A DNA stretch of 64,000 bases, from contig NZ_CP007174.1 in assembly GCF_000730285.1 (NCBI RefSeq), positions 2,790,001 to 2,854,000 on the forward strand. Reading direction: 5' to 3'. Within the stretch, counting starts at the first letter, position 1. Each line of letters starts with the position of its first letter. Positions 1 through 9,000 of the stretch are shown in pieces. The notes below the pieces were generated by a model. It worked only from the letters and a program-made list of their open reading frames with translations, ran no database searches and was not told the origin of the DNA. Source of the stretch: Candidatus Nitrososphaera evergladensis SR1 (GTDB lineage Archaea; Thermoproteota; Nitrososphaeria; Nitrososphaerales; Nitrososphaeraceae). The position numbers were made by a program, and so were the translations under genes.

Positions 1-597
1 TTCCGGCGCCGTATGTTTCTTTAGGTTTCTCTTCTCTGAATCGCTGCCAAATGAGGTAATAAACATGCCAAGAATATCACGCCAGACCGGAGGCTTGTCG
101 TATAGGTTCTTTTCTGCAAACTGCGATATCTGGTACGATTCATCATGATACTTCGCGGTTACAGCGACAAAGCATGGCCTACCTATCTTCTCCATTGTCG
201 CATACACCAATGACGGTACAAGCTCATGCGCAATTGGGATAGCATAGTGCCTCCTCATTTTCAGGTATACAACCATGCTTGCCGAGAAGGCCTTTCTCGG
301 CGTAGGTTCCATGAGCGCATTTCTTAGTGCGCTCTGAGCTACTTTGGCATCGCTGGCATCCGGGATATGCATGTAAAGTTGCATCACCCCATCCGCTTTT
401 GACGGTCTTACCAAGAAGAACGAAAATTCCTTTATCCTCTTGATAATTTCATGCATATCGGGGTACTTGTTATCTGCAGGCTCGAAAAACGGCCTAAGCT
501 CATACCAGCCGACATTTGTCTTCGCCGCCATCGTCGCTACATTCGTTGTCGACTCCGACGCTGTTGGTATCGTATTCTTTGCATTTTCCGTACTCAT
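1..597 (-). CDS. N-terminal part of a large unknown protein, cut by the window edge
   Basis: A minus-strand frame is open from an ATG at 597 to the first base, 199 codons without a stop. The first 25 residues are Ser/Thr/Ala-rich and probably disordered. Residues 28-199 look like an ordinary alpha/beta domain (GWYELRPFFEP near 29, then PCFVAVTAKYHDE near 145). I see no Walker motif or membrane segment in the visible part. The neighbourhood holds VirB-like genes, so this could be the amino-terminal domain of a coupling or secretion ATPase, but that rests on context alone. Confidence 0.6.
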   Translation of the reverse strand, partial: MSTENAKNTIPTASESTTNVATMAAKTNVGWYELRPFFEPADNKYPDMHEIIKRIKEFSFFLVRPSKADGVMQLYMHIPDASDAKVAQSALRNALMEPTPRKAFSASMVVYLKMRRHYAIPIAHELVPSLVYATMEKIGRPCFVAVTAKYHDESYQISQFAEKNLYDKPPVWRDILGMFITSFGSDSEKRNLKKHTAPE

Positions 598-740
598 GCA
601 AATTCAAGGACGTAAGTTGTTTTAAGAGTGGAAGTGAAAAGCACGAACATTCATTTAAATGCAATTTCTGTATGCTCTCCTATAATACCGAAAAGGAGCG
701 GCGTGAGCACGAGCTCGCCTGGCACCTTCTGATAGAATGA
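516..740 (+). CDS. small C2H2-type zinc finger ORF
   Basis: The last third of this 74-residue frame holds one C2H2-like finger: CNFC, twelve residues, then HELAWH. A near-identical arrangement occurs at 38473-38676, so the finger belongs to a recurring small family here. The first 30 codons overlap the 5' end of the oppositely directed gene at 1-597 and read like a shadow, so the true start is unclear. No other in-frame ATG precedes the finger. It may be a real small regulator with an unusual start, or a remnant. Confidence 0.4.
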   Translation: MSSPPSSLHSLSTPTLLVSYSLHFPYSCKFKDVSCFKSGSEKHEHSFKCNFCMLSYNTEKERREHELAWHLLIE

Positions 741-1124
741 AGGATGCTAGCCAGATAAAGACTAAGTGAATTATGTGACGTCATAACCCTCTATTCGAAA
801 CTTGTTTTGGCTGTTCACACGTTTTTCTCAGTGCTTTGATAACATCAATCGTACAAAGGTTCGCCTTTCCGCTTGTCGGCTTTATGTAAAAGTGACTCTA
901 CCATACACAACCACGATTCATTATTCCATAGATCTCGCACTCAAATTCTGGCCCTTTAAACAAGGCAGGAGTAACAGTGAATAATATGCGCAACAATCCT
1001 TTTTATCGAAAAGTATAGCTAGTGACGCTCGCCAAATTGAATTTTTCATCGAGAATATTGCATTCGATGATACATAGAGTCAGCAAACACTACGCTTATT
1101 ATTGAACAGCCAGAATGTAAAATT
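741..1124. other. intergenic stretch, no gene recognised
   Basis: A 60-codon frame at 802-984 has no recognisable motif and no convincing ribosome binding site. The stretch is AT-rich near 1081-1110, where the promoter of the following gene would lie. I see no RNA gene. Confidence 0.4.
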
Positions 1125-1664
1125 GTGTCCGACGAGCCACCAATTCATTGGCCTCGCAAACCACTGGCTTTCATAATGGCTTCACTAACATTCTTGGCAT
1201 TTACAGTAACAATAGCTTCTATTCATTTTCAAACTGCGAATGCAGAATGTCTAAGAGACGAGGACTGGCCAGAAAAACCGTGCTTTGATGTTGGTTCTTC
1301 GGCCCCTTCGGATGCAGAACTCCGGCAGATATGGAACAAGTACTATGAGATGAAGGGACAAGCCTGGATGGAGATGAAAAAAGCAGAGATGGACAAAGCC
1401 ATCAACGATGGCACCTTTGGAGATTGGTTAAGCGACCCTGTTAAAGGTTCAGCTAACAAGAATGTATATGCCTATTACCGCGTATACGACGCAGTTCCTA
1501 ACATGGTCTTGGATCCATACTCAGGGAACTATGTTGTACAAGGGTCAGAACCACCGCGAGGGGAATGGTATACCAGTACCATGGGAATAGCGGCAATCAT
1601 TGGTATGGGAGCCGTAGCTGCGGTAGCTTCATTCTTTGTATTCAGAAAGGCTGGACGGAAATAA
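1125..1664 (+). CDS. membrane-anchored extracytoplasmic protein of unknown function
   Basis: The protein has 179 residues and uses a GTG start. A hydrophobic helix at about 15-36 ends in an ASI...NA stretch that could be a signal peptide. A second helix at about 150-171 is followed by RKAGRK, which would anchor the C-terminus with a positive cytoplasmic end. The roughly 110 residues between are soluble, acidic and Trp/Tyr-rich, with an early Cys pair (EC...PCF near 41 and 52). No family was recognised. The layout suggests a cell-surface protein with both termini near the membrane. Confidence 0.65.
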   Translation: MSDEPPIHWPRKPLAFIMASLTFLAFTVTIASIHFQTANAECLRDEDWPEKPCFDVGSSAPSDAELRQIWNKYYEMKGQAWMEMKKAEMDKAINDGTFGDWLSDPVKGSANKNVYAYYRVYDAVPNMVLDPYSGNYVVQGSEPPRGEWYTSTMGIAAIIGMGAVAAVASFFVFRKAGRK

Positions 1665-1677
1665 CTCTATCATTTAC

Positions 1678-1683
1678 TTTTTT
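1678..1683 (+). terminator. oligo-T terminator candidate
   Basis: A run of six T lies 14 bases after the stop of the gene at 1125-1664. Oligo-T runs are sufficient for termination in archaea. On the other strand the A-rich stretch at 1720-1733 gives an equivalent T run after the metalloprotease gene. Confidence 0.35.
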
Positions 1684-1738
1684 CAGCATGGTATAGAGTC
1701 ATGTTAGGTAGCTTAATCAAAAAAAGAAAAAGGAGGAG

Positions 1739-2596
1739 TCAATACCAGCTCCTGTGTGATTCCATTGTTGTATCGTCGTCGGGGACCCAGTTCTTTATGT
1801 AAAGGCTGTCGCCGCAGGAAGAGGCCATTATTCCCGGTATTTGGTTTAGGCAACTCGTCACATGGTCCATTCCATAAGCGTGGGTTACTTCATGCATGAC
1901 AGTACGCGCTATGTCAGGACTCCAATTTGAGACCATTATGTAGGGATGAGTGCCGCCTGCAGTCGGAACTGCGTTGATGCAGCCGTTGGCATCAGGCATC
2001 TGTTTTCCTGTAAAGCCTATTAGAATTTCGGCAATGCCATAATTGCCAGAATTCCAATTGACGTCGTTCTTCATGTCGTTAAGGAATGTTGTATAGCAGA
2101 AATTGTCTGCGGTGCCTGCTGTCGACCATGCCGTTCCGGCTCCTGTTTCTTGGAAATCTATTGAATGCTCGTCAAGGTACCAAGGCTCTGCCTGATATAG
2201 ATAGAATCTTGCCTGATCGATAGTAAGTCCGGAGCCTGCAGATGTATCGAAAGCTATCTTGAAGATGATGTTTGTTTGCGACCGAGTTGACAAGTTCAGA
2301 TCCGGTGCTGCACTTCCACCGTTGACTGTTGCACTGGCGCGTGTGTAGCTTGTTTTGGCCGATGCAACGGTGTATGAATTTGTCGAACCTACTGTCAAAG
2401 TATAGCTACCGACCGTCCCACTTGTGGCTGTCCGGGTCCATGCATATTCACCAACTCTTTCAGCTGTTACTTTGGCGTCACCCAGACCCACTCCTCCTGA
2501 TTTGGTCGTACCGGTAATACTTACTGCATAGGCGGGCTGCACAGCAAGGATCAGCAAGAAGGCGAACATTACTGAAACGGTAGCAAGCTTTTTCAT
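1739..2596 (-). CDS. secreted zinc metalloprotease-like protein
   Basis: The 285-residue protein starts with a Sec signal peptide (KKLATVSVMFAFLLILA, cleavage after AYA). Residues about 26-105 resemble a carboxypeptidase-regulatory or Ig-like beta domain (SITGTT...GDAKVTAERV). Near residue 236 is HEVTHAYGMDH, which matches the HExxHxxGxxH zinc signature of metzincin-type peptidases; the Glu would be catalytic. The protein ends in HRSWY, as does its paralog at 18348-19292. The start has an AGGAGGT ribosome site that overlaps the stop of the upstream gene, so the two form an operon. Substrate unknown; extracellular. Confidence 0.8.
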   Translation of the reverse strand: MKKLATVSVMFAFLLILAVQPAYAVSITGTTKSGGVGLGDAKVTAERVGEYAWTRTATSGTVGSYTLTVGSTNSYTVASAKTSYTRASATVNGGSAAPDLNLSTRSQTNIIFKIAFDTSAGSGLTIDQARFYLYQAEPWYLDEHSIDFQETGAGTAWSTAGTADNFCYTTFLNDMKNDVNWNSGNYGIAEILIGFTGKQMPDANGCINAVPTAGGTHPYIMVSNWSPDIARTVMHEVTHAYGMDHVTSCLNQIPGIMASSCGDSLYIKNWVPDDDTTMESHRSWY

Positions 2597-2599
2597 TTC

Positions 2600-3211
2600 T
2601 TATTGACCTCCTGTGCTTGCCGTTATTTGCCCATACATCGCCTGAAATTCTGGAAGTCTCAACTCCTCAGAAAATGGGCCGATATACATGATTCGCATCG
2701 TTTTCTCGCCTTGACTCGTCGGGACATTGAATTCGTTACTTTGTGCTGAAATACGCTTAACTATGTCTGACGCGGCACTGTCGCCGATTTGTGTCCACCT
2801 ATATGGCCGGTTTATGGCATCTGAAAGATACGTGGTTTCAGCTTGCGAAAGATCTTGGCGAGAAGAATCTAGCTTGTCTAATATGCTTATTAGGACATTG
2901 TGGTTGGAAAGCGATATAGGTGGTTCAAAATAGTTTATTGTATAGTATCTCGTCATTATTCCGTCTGCGGAGGTTACCGCGAACTTGTACCCTTTGTCTG
3001 AAAATGTCTTGAAGTATTCGTCCATTTCCGTATTTGATAACAACGTTGTGCCTTTCTGAATGGCCCTGTCTAAGTAGCTATACTGGCCTTCCTTTACCTT
3101 ATAGTAATCTATTGAATCAGAAAAGTTGTTTTCAAATGAGGTCAATGTGGGAATTCCTGTTCTATACCGTATTTCATTAGGTTTTGATTCCGTTGCTGGT
3201 GCTTCAAGCAT
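2600..3211 (-). CDS. secreted or membrane-anchored unknown protein, start codon apparently lost
   Basis: The 203 residues from the first ATG lack a signal, but the frame stays open to about 3350 and encodes a hydrophobic stretch (RLLYTLTGVVVTAGIIFAAV) that looks like a signal or anchor. At the place where the paralog at 17602-18339 has its ATG (MSNN), this copy reads GTA (VSNK, codon 3332-3334). So either a weak start is used or the export signal has been lost. Shared features with the paralog include a FxxFxDxxxxFAxxxxDG block followed by YYxI. It is translationally coupled to the metalloprotease gene. Confidence 0.65.
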   Translation of the reverse strand: MLEAPATESKPNEIRYRTGIPTLTSFENNFSDSIDYYKVKEGQYSYLDRAIQKGTTLLSNTEMDEYFKTFSDKGYKFAVTSADGIMTRYYTINYFEPPISLSNHNVLISILDKLDSSRQDLSQAETTYLSDAINRPYRWTQIGDSAASDIVKRISAQSNEFNVPTSQGEKTMRIMYIGPFSEELRLPEFQAMYGQITASTGGQ

Positions 3212-3334
3212 ACCCTGCTGCGATTGAGCAACCGTGAAAGAATTTTGATTTGTTTGCGCTAATACAGCTGCGAAAATGATGCCTGCAGTGACGACAACTC
3301 CTGTGAGCGTGTAGAGAAGTCTTTTGTTGCTTAC

Positions 3335-3733
3335 GGGAGACTTTTTCCGAGAGATTTCTGAAATCGGATATCACCAACTTCAAAGTTATGAAGCTTCTAT
3401 ATTAATTCTATGGAAGATGATAACTGACTATATTCATAACCGCTTTAGGAAAGCTTTTACAAGTATATCCAACTTTGCATTCTGACCAAATCTTCTGAGT
3501 TGTGGATATTTTGAATGCTAACTGTCATAGCTTCTTTGATCTTGATCCTTGTTTCGTGATTTCTTGAACCTTGTGGACAATTCTTTCGTTCTTTACCAGT
3601 TGCACCCGCTTGAGCCGCTTGTTAATCAGCGATTCTGCTCGACTACAACTGGATACCGTTAGATGGAGGAAGATTTGGCGGCGGACCTCGCCTGCAATGT
3701 CCCATTAAAGGGACATATGAGCATTAAGCGCAC
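3335..3733. other. divergent intergenic region
   Basis: This stretch separates the leftward secreted-protein operon from the rightward prepilin peptidase. It is AT-rich around 3400-3480, where promoters would be expected. I see no gene, hairpin of note or repeat. Confidence 0.35.
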
Positions 3734-4426
3734 ATGGAGCTGCTGGGACTAGTCTCGTTGGGAACGGCATCAGCCTACTTTGGCCTATCAGACTGGAAGA
3801 CACGCGTGGTTGATCATCGCGCAATACTAGCATGTTATGTATTGGCTGTCTGCGTTAACAGTGCCATCATCCTCACAGCTGCATTTACCACGATTGACAA
3901 AAGTACTTCTAGTCATGAATCGACAATATCAGAATGGCTTGCAATCATCAAAGAGTCTGCCATAGCGACCATTCTCAGAGCTCACGGCTCTATTTTTGCA
4001 GTACTTTTTCTTGCTTGTACGCTCTTTGTATTCTATCGACTGAACTTGCTTGCATTAGGAGATGCGCTTGCGATTCCGGCAATGCTAGTCATGCTTTTAC
4101 TTGCAGCCCGGCCCATCGAGATAATCGTCTACTTTGTCTCTGCGTTGGTCTTTGTGCTTGCGATTTCTGTGGGCAGAAATCTGGGCAATAATGTGAGGTG
4201 CAGAGAGGCTCTAAACGGGCCTCTCCGGCGACGGCTGTACCTCCTGCTTTTTTGTTATTATGGCGATGGCGCAGCATGCAGGTATTCGTTTAGGTATACT
4301 GGAGGCACGAGGCGCAACTATGATAGAGAGTCCTACTATGTTGGAACAGAGAAGACGTGGTTGGTTCCAGGCATCCCGATGCTTTCAGGGTTTATGCCTG
4401 CCATTCTGGTATTGTTGCTGATTTGA
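3734..4426 (+). CDS. A24-type prepilin/preflagellin peptidase
   Basis: The 230-residue polytopic protein has the two aspartates expected of GxGD membrane peptidases: SDWKTRVVD near residue 19 and LALGDALAIPAM near residue 102. The second has ALGD instead of GxGD. The family cleaves class III signal peptides of archaeal pilins at the cytoplasmic face. The C-terminal hydrophobic end (WLVPGIPMLSGF) is typical. The segment at about 155-205 is unusually Arg/Tyr-rich and could result from two compensating frameshifts, because the next frame also reads smoothly there. It lies next to the VirB6-like gene. Confidence 0.7.
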   Translation: MELLGLVSLGTASAYFGLSDWKTRVVDHRAILACYVLAVCVNSAIILTAAFTTIDKSTSSHESTISEWLAIIKESAIATILRAHGSIFAVLFLACTLFVFYRLNLLALGDALAIPAMLVMLLLAARPIEIIVYFVSALVFVLAISVGRNLGNNVRCREALNGPLRRRLYLLLFCYYGDGAACRYSFRYTGGTRRNYDRESYYVGTEKTWLVPGIPMLSGFMPAILVLLLI

Positions 4427-4585
4427 CGAGAATACTATTATTGTTGTTACAGACTTTGGAACGAAAAGACTCTCTCTGACGAAGAGAGCGATAGCATCCG
4501 GCTCTTTCGGCGCTTAAAAGCGTGTGCTTACCTTGCGCTGTGAGTGTATGCGATGGAGTTCTGCTGACGGAGAAAGAGCATCGTC

Positions 4586-6481
4586 ATGGTAGACTTTATC
4601 ACGCCTATAGTCATCGTGATAATACTCGTAGCGCTTGTCGCGATAGTAAATGCATGGGTGATAGGTAGCGCCGATAAGTCGTTTTTTGAGCTCATGGTAA
4701 AGATGCCCAAGTTTGTTGACAAACCAGATGCCACGCTTGCAGACTATGAAGCACCACCCCCATCATCTTCTTCTTCACATGCACCAAGCGCAAAGCCGGG
4801 AATGATAGAGACGTACCACAACCTTCGCCTAATTGCCATCTTTGTCATGGCCGGCGCGTTTATCCTGGGCATGATCCTCTTTCTGGGCGAAGAGTTTGGT
4901 ATCCAGAAGAAGGGCCAGGCAATCGAACTCGTCGCAAACGCGCTCATCTACTCGCTCTTTCTTATGGTGTTTCCTGTGCTGTGGGATAGCGTGGCTACGG
5001 GCGTCGAATACCTGAACGTATACATCCTAAACCCTGCAAACCCAACTCCGGAAAACGCAGCAGCAAGGGCCAAGGACCTGTTCATCAAGCTTGGAGGAAT
5101 AAACACAGAGTTTGACATGGGCAAGCTGCTTGAAGGAACCGCCAAGGCACTGGTCGGCGACCAGAGCGGACTGACGCAGCTCTTCCATGACGTCATGACT
5201 GCGATTTTCCGCGCTTTTCTTGCGGCGCTCATCTTCATGATGATGTTCATCATAGGCACCATACGAATAGTGCTCACAGCGTCAATCATAGTGGGCCTGC
5301 CGATGATTCTTGCGATAAAGCTAGTGCCATGGGTGCGCAGGCCGGCTGACAGGCTGCTTGAGACTCTTTACGGGTTGGTGGTGGCTACCGTCATATCTTC
5401 AATGGTAGTTGTGGCTGGAGGTGCGTACCTGGACACGCTGCCAAAGGACAGCGTTGTGGAGAACTTTCAGGCTTTTGTAGCAGCTGCGGCAGTGATAATA
5501 CTTGCAATCTTTATGCCGGTGATGCTCTCGCCAATGCTGGGCTCCGTTGTTTCGAGCATAACTGGCATGGTGACATCGTCACTTATGGCTGGCGTAGTGG
5601 CTGGCGGCTCGGCAACAATGGGTGCTGCAAGAGGAGCTGCCGGAGCGCTCGGGTATGGAGGCGCTGCTCCGGGATCATTGAGTGGCATGGGTATGGGGAG
5701 CGATGGCGGAGGAGCATTTGGAGGAGGTATGGCCGCAGCAAGTCTCGGCTCACGCCTAGCACAGAACGCCATGCAGGGTATATGCGGCGCAAACAACATG
5801 GGCATGGGCAGCCGAAGTACACAGCAGCAGGACCTAGCGCCGGAAATAGTAGCTGCAAAGGAAGAAAGAGCGATGAGATATCTTCCTCCTTCTGGTCGTG
5901 CGCCCGTAACTGTGTCAAGTCCAGCGACGGGGAGCGCGCCCTCTATCAGGCCAGAGCCACCGTTGGCTGGGACCTCCAAGCCGGTGGTAGAAACACCGTC
6001 ATCTTATAGAGCCGATGTTTCAACTATTGAAGACGCGGCGGCTGCAATCAAGACACCTGCAAAGGAGAGCAGTAGGATGCCAGCCTTTGCAATTCAGCCC
6101 GGCTCAGTCGTGTTTGCTCCGGACCCGACGCCGCTTTCGTCCGCGCAAAAGCTGCACATGGGAGCAAAGGGGACCATCATAGGAGGAATGTCTGGCCTCG
6201 CGCAGGGCCTTGGAAAGGGTCTTGCCATGGAATCGAGAAGTGCAGGCATGGCCGACATTGGTAAGGCCATATCTAGCGCCTTCGGAGGCGGGTTTGACTT
6301 TGACAAAGACGGCAACAACTACTTTGAATTTGATGACATGAAGAAGGGGGTTGAAAAGCTGAGAGAACTTGCCACAAAACAGGTAAGGATGGTGTCTGAA
6401 ACGTATGCAAGCGAAGCAGAAGGGAAACAAGGTGAGGAAATCCAAGATTTCCTTGCAAGGACGAAGCGAGAGATCGAATAA
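4586..6481 (+). CDS. VirB6/TrbL-like polytopic membrane protein
   Basis: The 631-residue protein has about eight hydrophobic helices (near 4-27, 81-101, 114-134, 207-226, 228-250, 259-281, 296-320 and 322-345). A long low-complexity tail rich in Gly, Ala, Met and Ser follows. This plan (helical core, then Gly/Met-rich tail) is that of VirB6/TrbL channel subunits of type IV secretion systems and of the archaeal CedA-type DNA transfer protein. The role would be the inner-membrane DNA channel. Partners in the window would be the VirB4 ATPase (15421), VirB3-like (14868) and pilin-like (14480) proteins. The assignment rests on architecture, not on a diagnostic motif. Confidence 0.65.
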   Translation: MVDFITPIVIVIILVALVAIVNAWVIGSADKSFFELMVKMPKFVDKPDATLADYEAPPPSSSSSHAPSAKPGMIETYHNLRLIAIFVMAGAFILGMILFLGEEFGIQKKGQAIELVANALIYSLFLMVFPVLWDSVATGVEYLNVYILNPANPTPENAAARAKDLFIKLGGINTEFDMGKLLEGTAKALVGDQSGLTQLFHDVMTAIFRAFLAALIFMMMFIIGTIRIVLTASIIVGLPMILAIKLVPWVRRPADRLLETLYGLVVATVISSMVVVAGGAYLDTLPKDSVVENFQAFVAAAAVIILAIFMPVMLSPMLGSVVSSITGMVTSSLMAGVVAGGSATMGAARGAAGALGYGGAAPGSLSGMGMGSDGGGAFGGGMAAASLGSRLAQNAMQGICGANNMGMGSRSTQQQDLAPEIVAAKEERAMRYLPPSGRAPVTVSSPATGSAPSIRPEPPLAGTSKPVVETPSSYRADVSTIEDAAAAIKTPAKESSRMPAFAIQPGSVVFAPDPTPLSSAQKLHMGAKGTIIGGMSGLAQGLGKGLAMESRSAGMADIGKAISSAFGGGFDFDKDGNNYFEFDDMKKGVEKLRELATKQVRMVSETYASEAEGKQGEEIQDFLARTKREIE

Positions 6482-6576
6482 TTACTGCCCAAACTATCAT
6501 CAGATGAGCGTAAAAATGCTCAGGAGGAGTAGTAGATTTCATTCCATGAGTTTCGCCTCAGTTTCATTCGAAAAGA

Positions 6577-7572
6577 TTAGCTGTCTTTAGGCTTTTTATA
6601 CATTAGAATATCTTCTGTTCTTATTTCAAAGATATCTGGATTTACATCACGAACTCCATCGAACAATACCCTGAACGGATAAACAATGTCCAATATTGTT
6701 TTTTTCATTTCTTTCTTTATGTCATCGCCAAGCAAAAATCTAGCGAATGTCAAGAATTGTTTATCAGCATCATCAAGATTTCTGAGAAAATTATAATTTT
6801 GCATAACCTCCTTTTTGGCTAATTCTAGGTCGAACCTGATATCTGGCCTGATGAATCCCTTGACATCATCCTCATAGCTACTACTAGAAACCTTTTCGAA
6901 AAATATCTTGGGATCGAAAACTTTTCTATCTCTGTAGAAGTAGTAGAGGAACATTTTTCGGAGTACAATTTTGTCAATAACCAGACGAAAGGATGAAGTG
7001 AGATCATACAGATCCCGCCCTTTCATCCTATCATAGAGAGCTCGAAGCTTGGTAGCAAGTAGTTCTTCTATTCTGTAGGTTCCTATCGAAGTTGATGTTT
7101 CAGTATCATAAAGCATCAATTCTTTGTTCTCAGTTTTCAGGATGGGAAACCTTTCAACATGCGATACCTCAATTTTTATTGGCTGAACTGGCTGCTGCCC
7201 AGTTACGCTGTTATATTTTAGATGAATCGTTGTCTGCTCGTATCTCCGGTCAAAGGTTATTTTGTATGACTGGTCCTGTTCCTTTGCTATTTGAATCAGA
7301 ATTTCTCGAATCCGCTTGACGTTTCTCAAGACTTCATCTTTTGAACCTATTTGATTGAAATCCAGGTCCACAGAGATTCTGCTTAAATTTTTCAGATGCA
7401 GCTTGTTTATCGCAGTGCCACCCTTGAGGAGCAGATTATCCTTAAGAGAATCATTTGAATAGATGTCATTTAGTAGGTAGCTAATTCTATAATCGTGTTC
7501 TGCGAGGGTCAGATTATCTATCCCGGCAAGGTCGCCCCAATTCCTTAAGATCCTTTCTGTTATCTTAAGCAT
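6577..7572 (-). CDS. abiEii: AbiEii-type nucleotidyltransferase toxin
   Basis: The protein has 331 residues. Near residue 50 is KGGTAINKL and near 67 SVDLDF, which form the GGT...DLDF signature of the AbiEii/DUF1814 nucleotidyltransferase family; D69 and D71 would bind metal. Family members act as toxins in type IV toxin-antitoxin pairs, with some transferring nucleotides to tRNA. It follows its antitoxin-like partner with a four-base gap, antitoxin first, the usual AbiE order. The block is AT-richer than the surrounding conjugation-like genes, which fits a mobile defence cassette. Confidence 0.85.
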   Translation of the reverse strand: MLKITERILRNWGDLAGIDNLTLAEHDYRISYLLNDIYSNDSLKDNLLLKGGTAINKLHLKNLSRISVDLDFNQIGSKDEVLRNVKRIREILIQIAKEQDQSYKITFDRRYEQTTIHLKYNSVTGQQPVQPIKIEVSHVERFPILKTENKELMLYDTETSTSIGTYRIEELLATKLRALYDRMKGRDLYDLTSSFRLVIDKIVLRKMFLYYFYRDRKVFDPKIFFEKVSSSSYEDDVKGFIRPDIRFDLELAKKEVMQNYNFLRNLDDADKQFLTFARFLLGDDIKKEMKKTILDIVYPFRVLFDGVRDVNPDIFEIRTEDILMYKKPKDS

Positions 7573-7576
7573 ACCA

Positions 7577-8791
7577 CTAATTCTTCCAACTCATACAATC
7601 TGCATTTTCAATTATTTTCCATTTTTTTGACATCGTGCCGCTTTTTGGTTTTGTAAAGTCCAGTCTGTAGACATGTCTAAACTTCAGATTTTCCATATTT
7701 TGGAGAAGCTTTGGATCTACCTCAAAGCCTTCTTGTGTCAATTTCTCTAAAATAAAGCCCAGTCTTTGAATTACTACTTGCTTGTTGAATTTCTTGAGAT
7801 AGTTCAACAATTTATCTCTGTCTATCTGCTGCAATGATTCTGACAAAATTCTTGTAACCTCGCTTATTCCGCCGCATAAATCATGCCTGTCGATACAATC
7901 GATAATAGTCTTTTCCAGGTCTGAGACTGAGGTATACGAATTAAGATACCTTTGTTGTTTGTATCCAAACATTGCCTCTGCCATAATGCGCACAAATTTT
8001 ATAATCGAATTATGTCCTACTTTGACAGACCTTTTCTGTTTTGTTACTGCTACGGTTGTTTCAAATGGTAACTGAAGTGACAATCCATGAATGTATAGGG
8101 CGCTAGTGTAAGCAAGATAATAAGGCTCATCACCCACCAATTGTTCTAGCATCACTATAGGGTCTATTGTGTATCCTTTACGCCCATAGACAACATCTGG
8201 CGAGATAATGACATACTTTCCCCTACCGAACCTCGAAAGCATTCCTTTCCTTGCCAAGCTTGATAAGATATTCTTGGAATATCCATTTGGTACCATTAAT
8301 TCCTTAGAGAGCAATTCGGGTGTGACAACTACTATACCTTTTCTTAATAGAAGAAAATATGATTCCTGCTCCTTTGGAGAAAGTTCTAATTTTTTATTGA
8401 TTCTTTTAGAAGGTATGATTCGAAGGGTCTGATTAGAATTGGATAAGTTGTGCTCTAACTCTATGACTTCTACTCCTATTTCCTTTAGTACTTCTTTATG
8501 AATTGAATCCACTTTCTTAGCTATCAGAACAAGTTTTGCAGATGGTATTTTCTTATGCAGTAAAGTTGCGTATGTGGCTAATTGACCAACATCGAGTTTT
8601 GTGATTCTTCTAGACTTTACTTCTACAAAATATTCTTGCCCATGCTCATCTCTAAGTCTATAGTCCAAAGTTCCAATGTTCGCGATTTTAGCCTCTCGTT
8701 CGATTGTGACTTTGGCATTACCTGTCAATGACCGCAATAAGTCTGAGATTGTCGATTCAGGATGACTGGTTGCTATATGCATAGCGCACAT
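7577..8791 (-). CDS. abiEi: AbiEi-type antitoxin with an amino-terminal PD-(D/E)xK-like domain
   Basis: The 404-residue protein has three visible parts. Residues about 10-105 contain LDYRL (D43) and YFVEVKS (E57, K59), a PD-(D/E)xK nuclease-like core. Residues about 130-195 form a winged helix (SPKEQESYFLL...LLSKEL...GRGKYVI). The rest matches the AbiEi C-terminal region (YYLAYTSALYIHGL; SVSDLEKTIIDCIDRHD). AbiEi proteins repress their own operon and neutralise AbiEii. Ordinary AbiEi lacks the nuclease-like part. A TATA box at 8812-8818 puts the transcript start almost on the ATG, so translation is probably leaderless. Confidence 0.8.
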   Translation of the reverse strand: MCAMHIATSHPESTISDLLRSLTGNAKVTIEREAKIANIGTLDYRLRDEHGQEYFVEVKSRRITKLDVGQLATYATLLHKKIPSAKLVLIAKKVDSIHKEVLKEIGVEVIELEHNLSNSNQTLRIIPSKRINKKLELSPKEQESYFLLLRKGIVVVTPELLSKELMVPNGYSKNILSSLARKGMLSRFGRGKYVIISPDVVYGRKGYTIDPIVMLEQLVGDEPYYLAYTSALYIHGLSLQLPFETTVAVTKQKRSVKVGHNSIIKFVRIMAEAMFGYKQQRYLNSYTSVSDLEKTIIDCIDRHDLCGGISEVTRILSESLQQIDRDKLLNYLKKFNKQVVIQRLGFILEKLTQEGFEVDPKLLQNMENLKFRHVYRLDFTKPKSGTMSKKWKIIENADCMSWKN

Positions 8792-8805
8792 GATATCATG
8801 TGCGC
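8784..8805 (-). promoter_or_regulatory. 22-base perfect palindrome at the abiE promoter
   Basis: The half site GCGCACATGAT is followed directly by its exact reverse complement. The palindrome covers the AbiEi start codon (8789-8791) and the predicted transcript start. It lies just downstream of the minus-strand TATA box (TTTTATA, 8812-8818). A repressor bound here would block initiation. Autoregulation by AbiEi is known for the family, so this is the likely operator. Confidence 0.7.
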
Positions 8806-9000
8806 ACCGTATATAAAAACTTAGATCTACCCAATTATTCTGGACTATAGTTTACGGGGCAATAACAGGGACGGATTTGAAAATGACGAGGGGATGGATC
8901 TGGGCAAAAAGAGTTGAGATCTCGAAGATAATTAGCTTACTGTGGCCTTACCAAGGATGAATTCTTAGATTTTCTCTAGCGTGTGTAGGAACAAAGGATG

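Noticed and set aside
5467-5979. 170-codon minus frame inside the VirB6-like gene
   Set aside because: Ala/Pro-rich shadow of the Gly/Ala/Met-rich tail.
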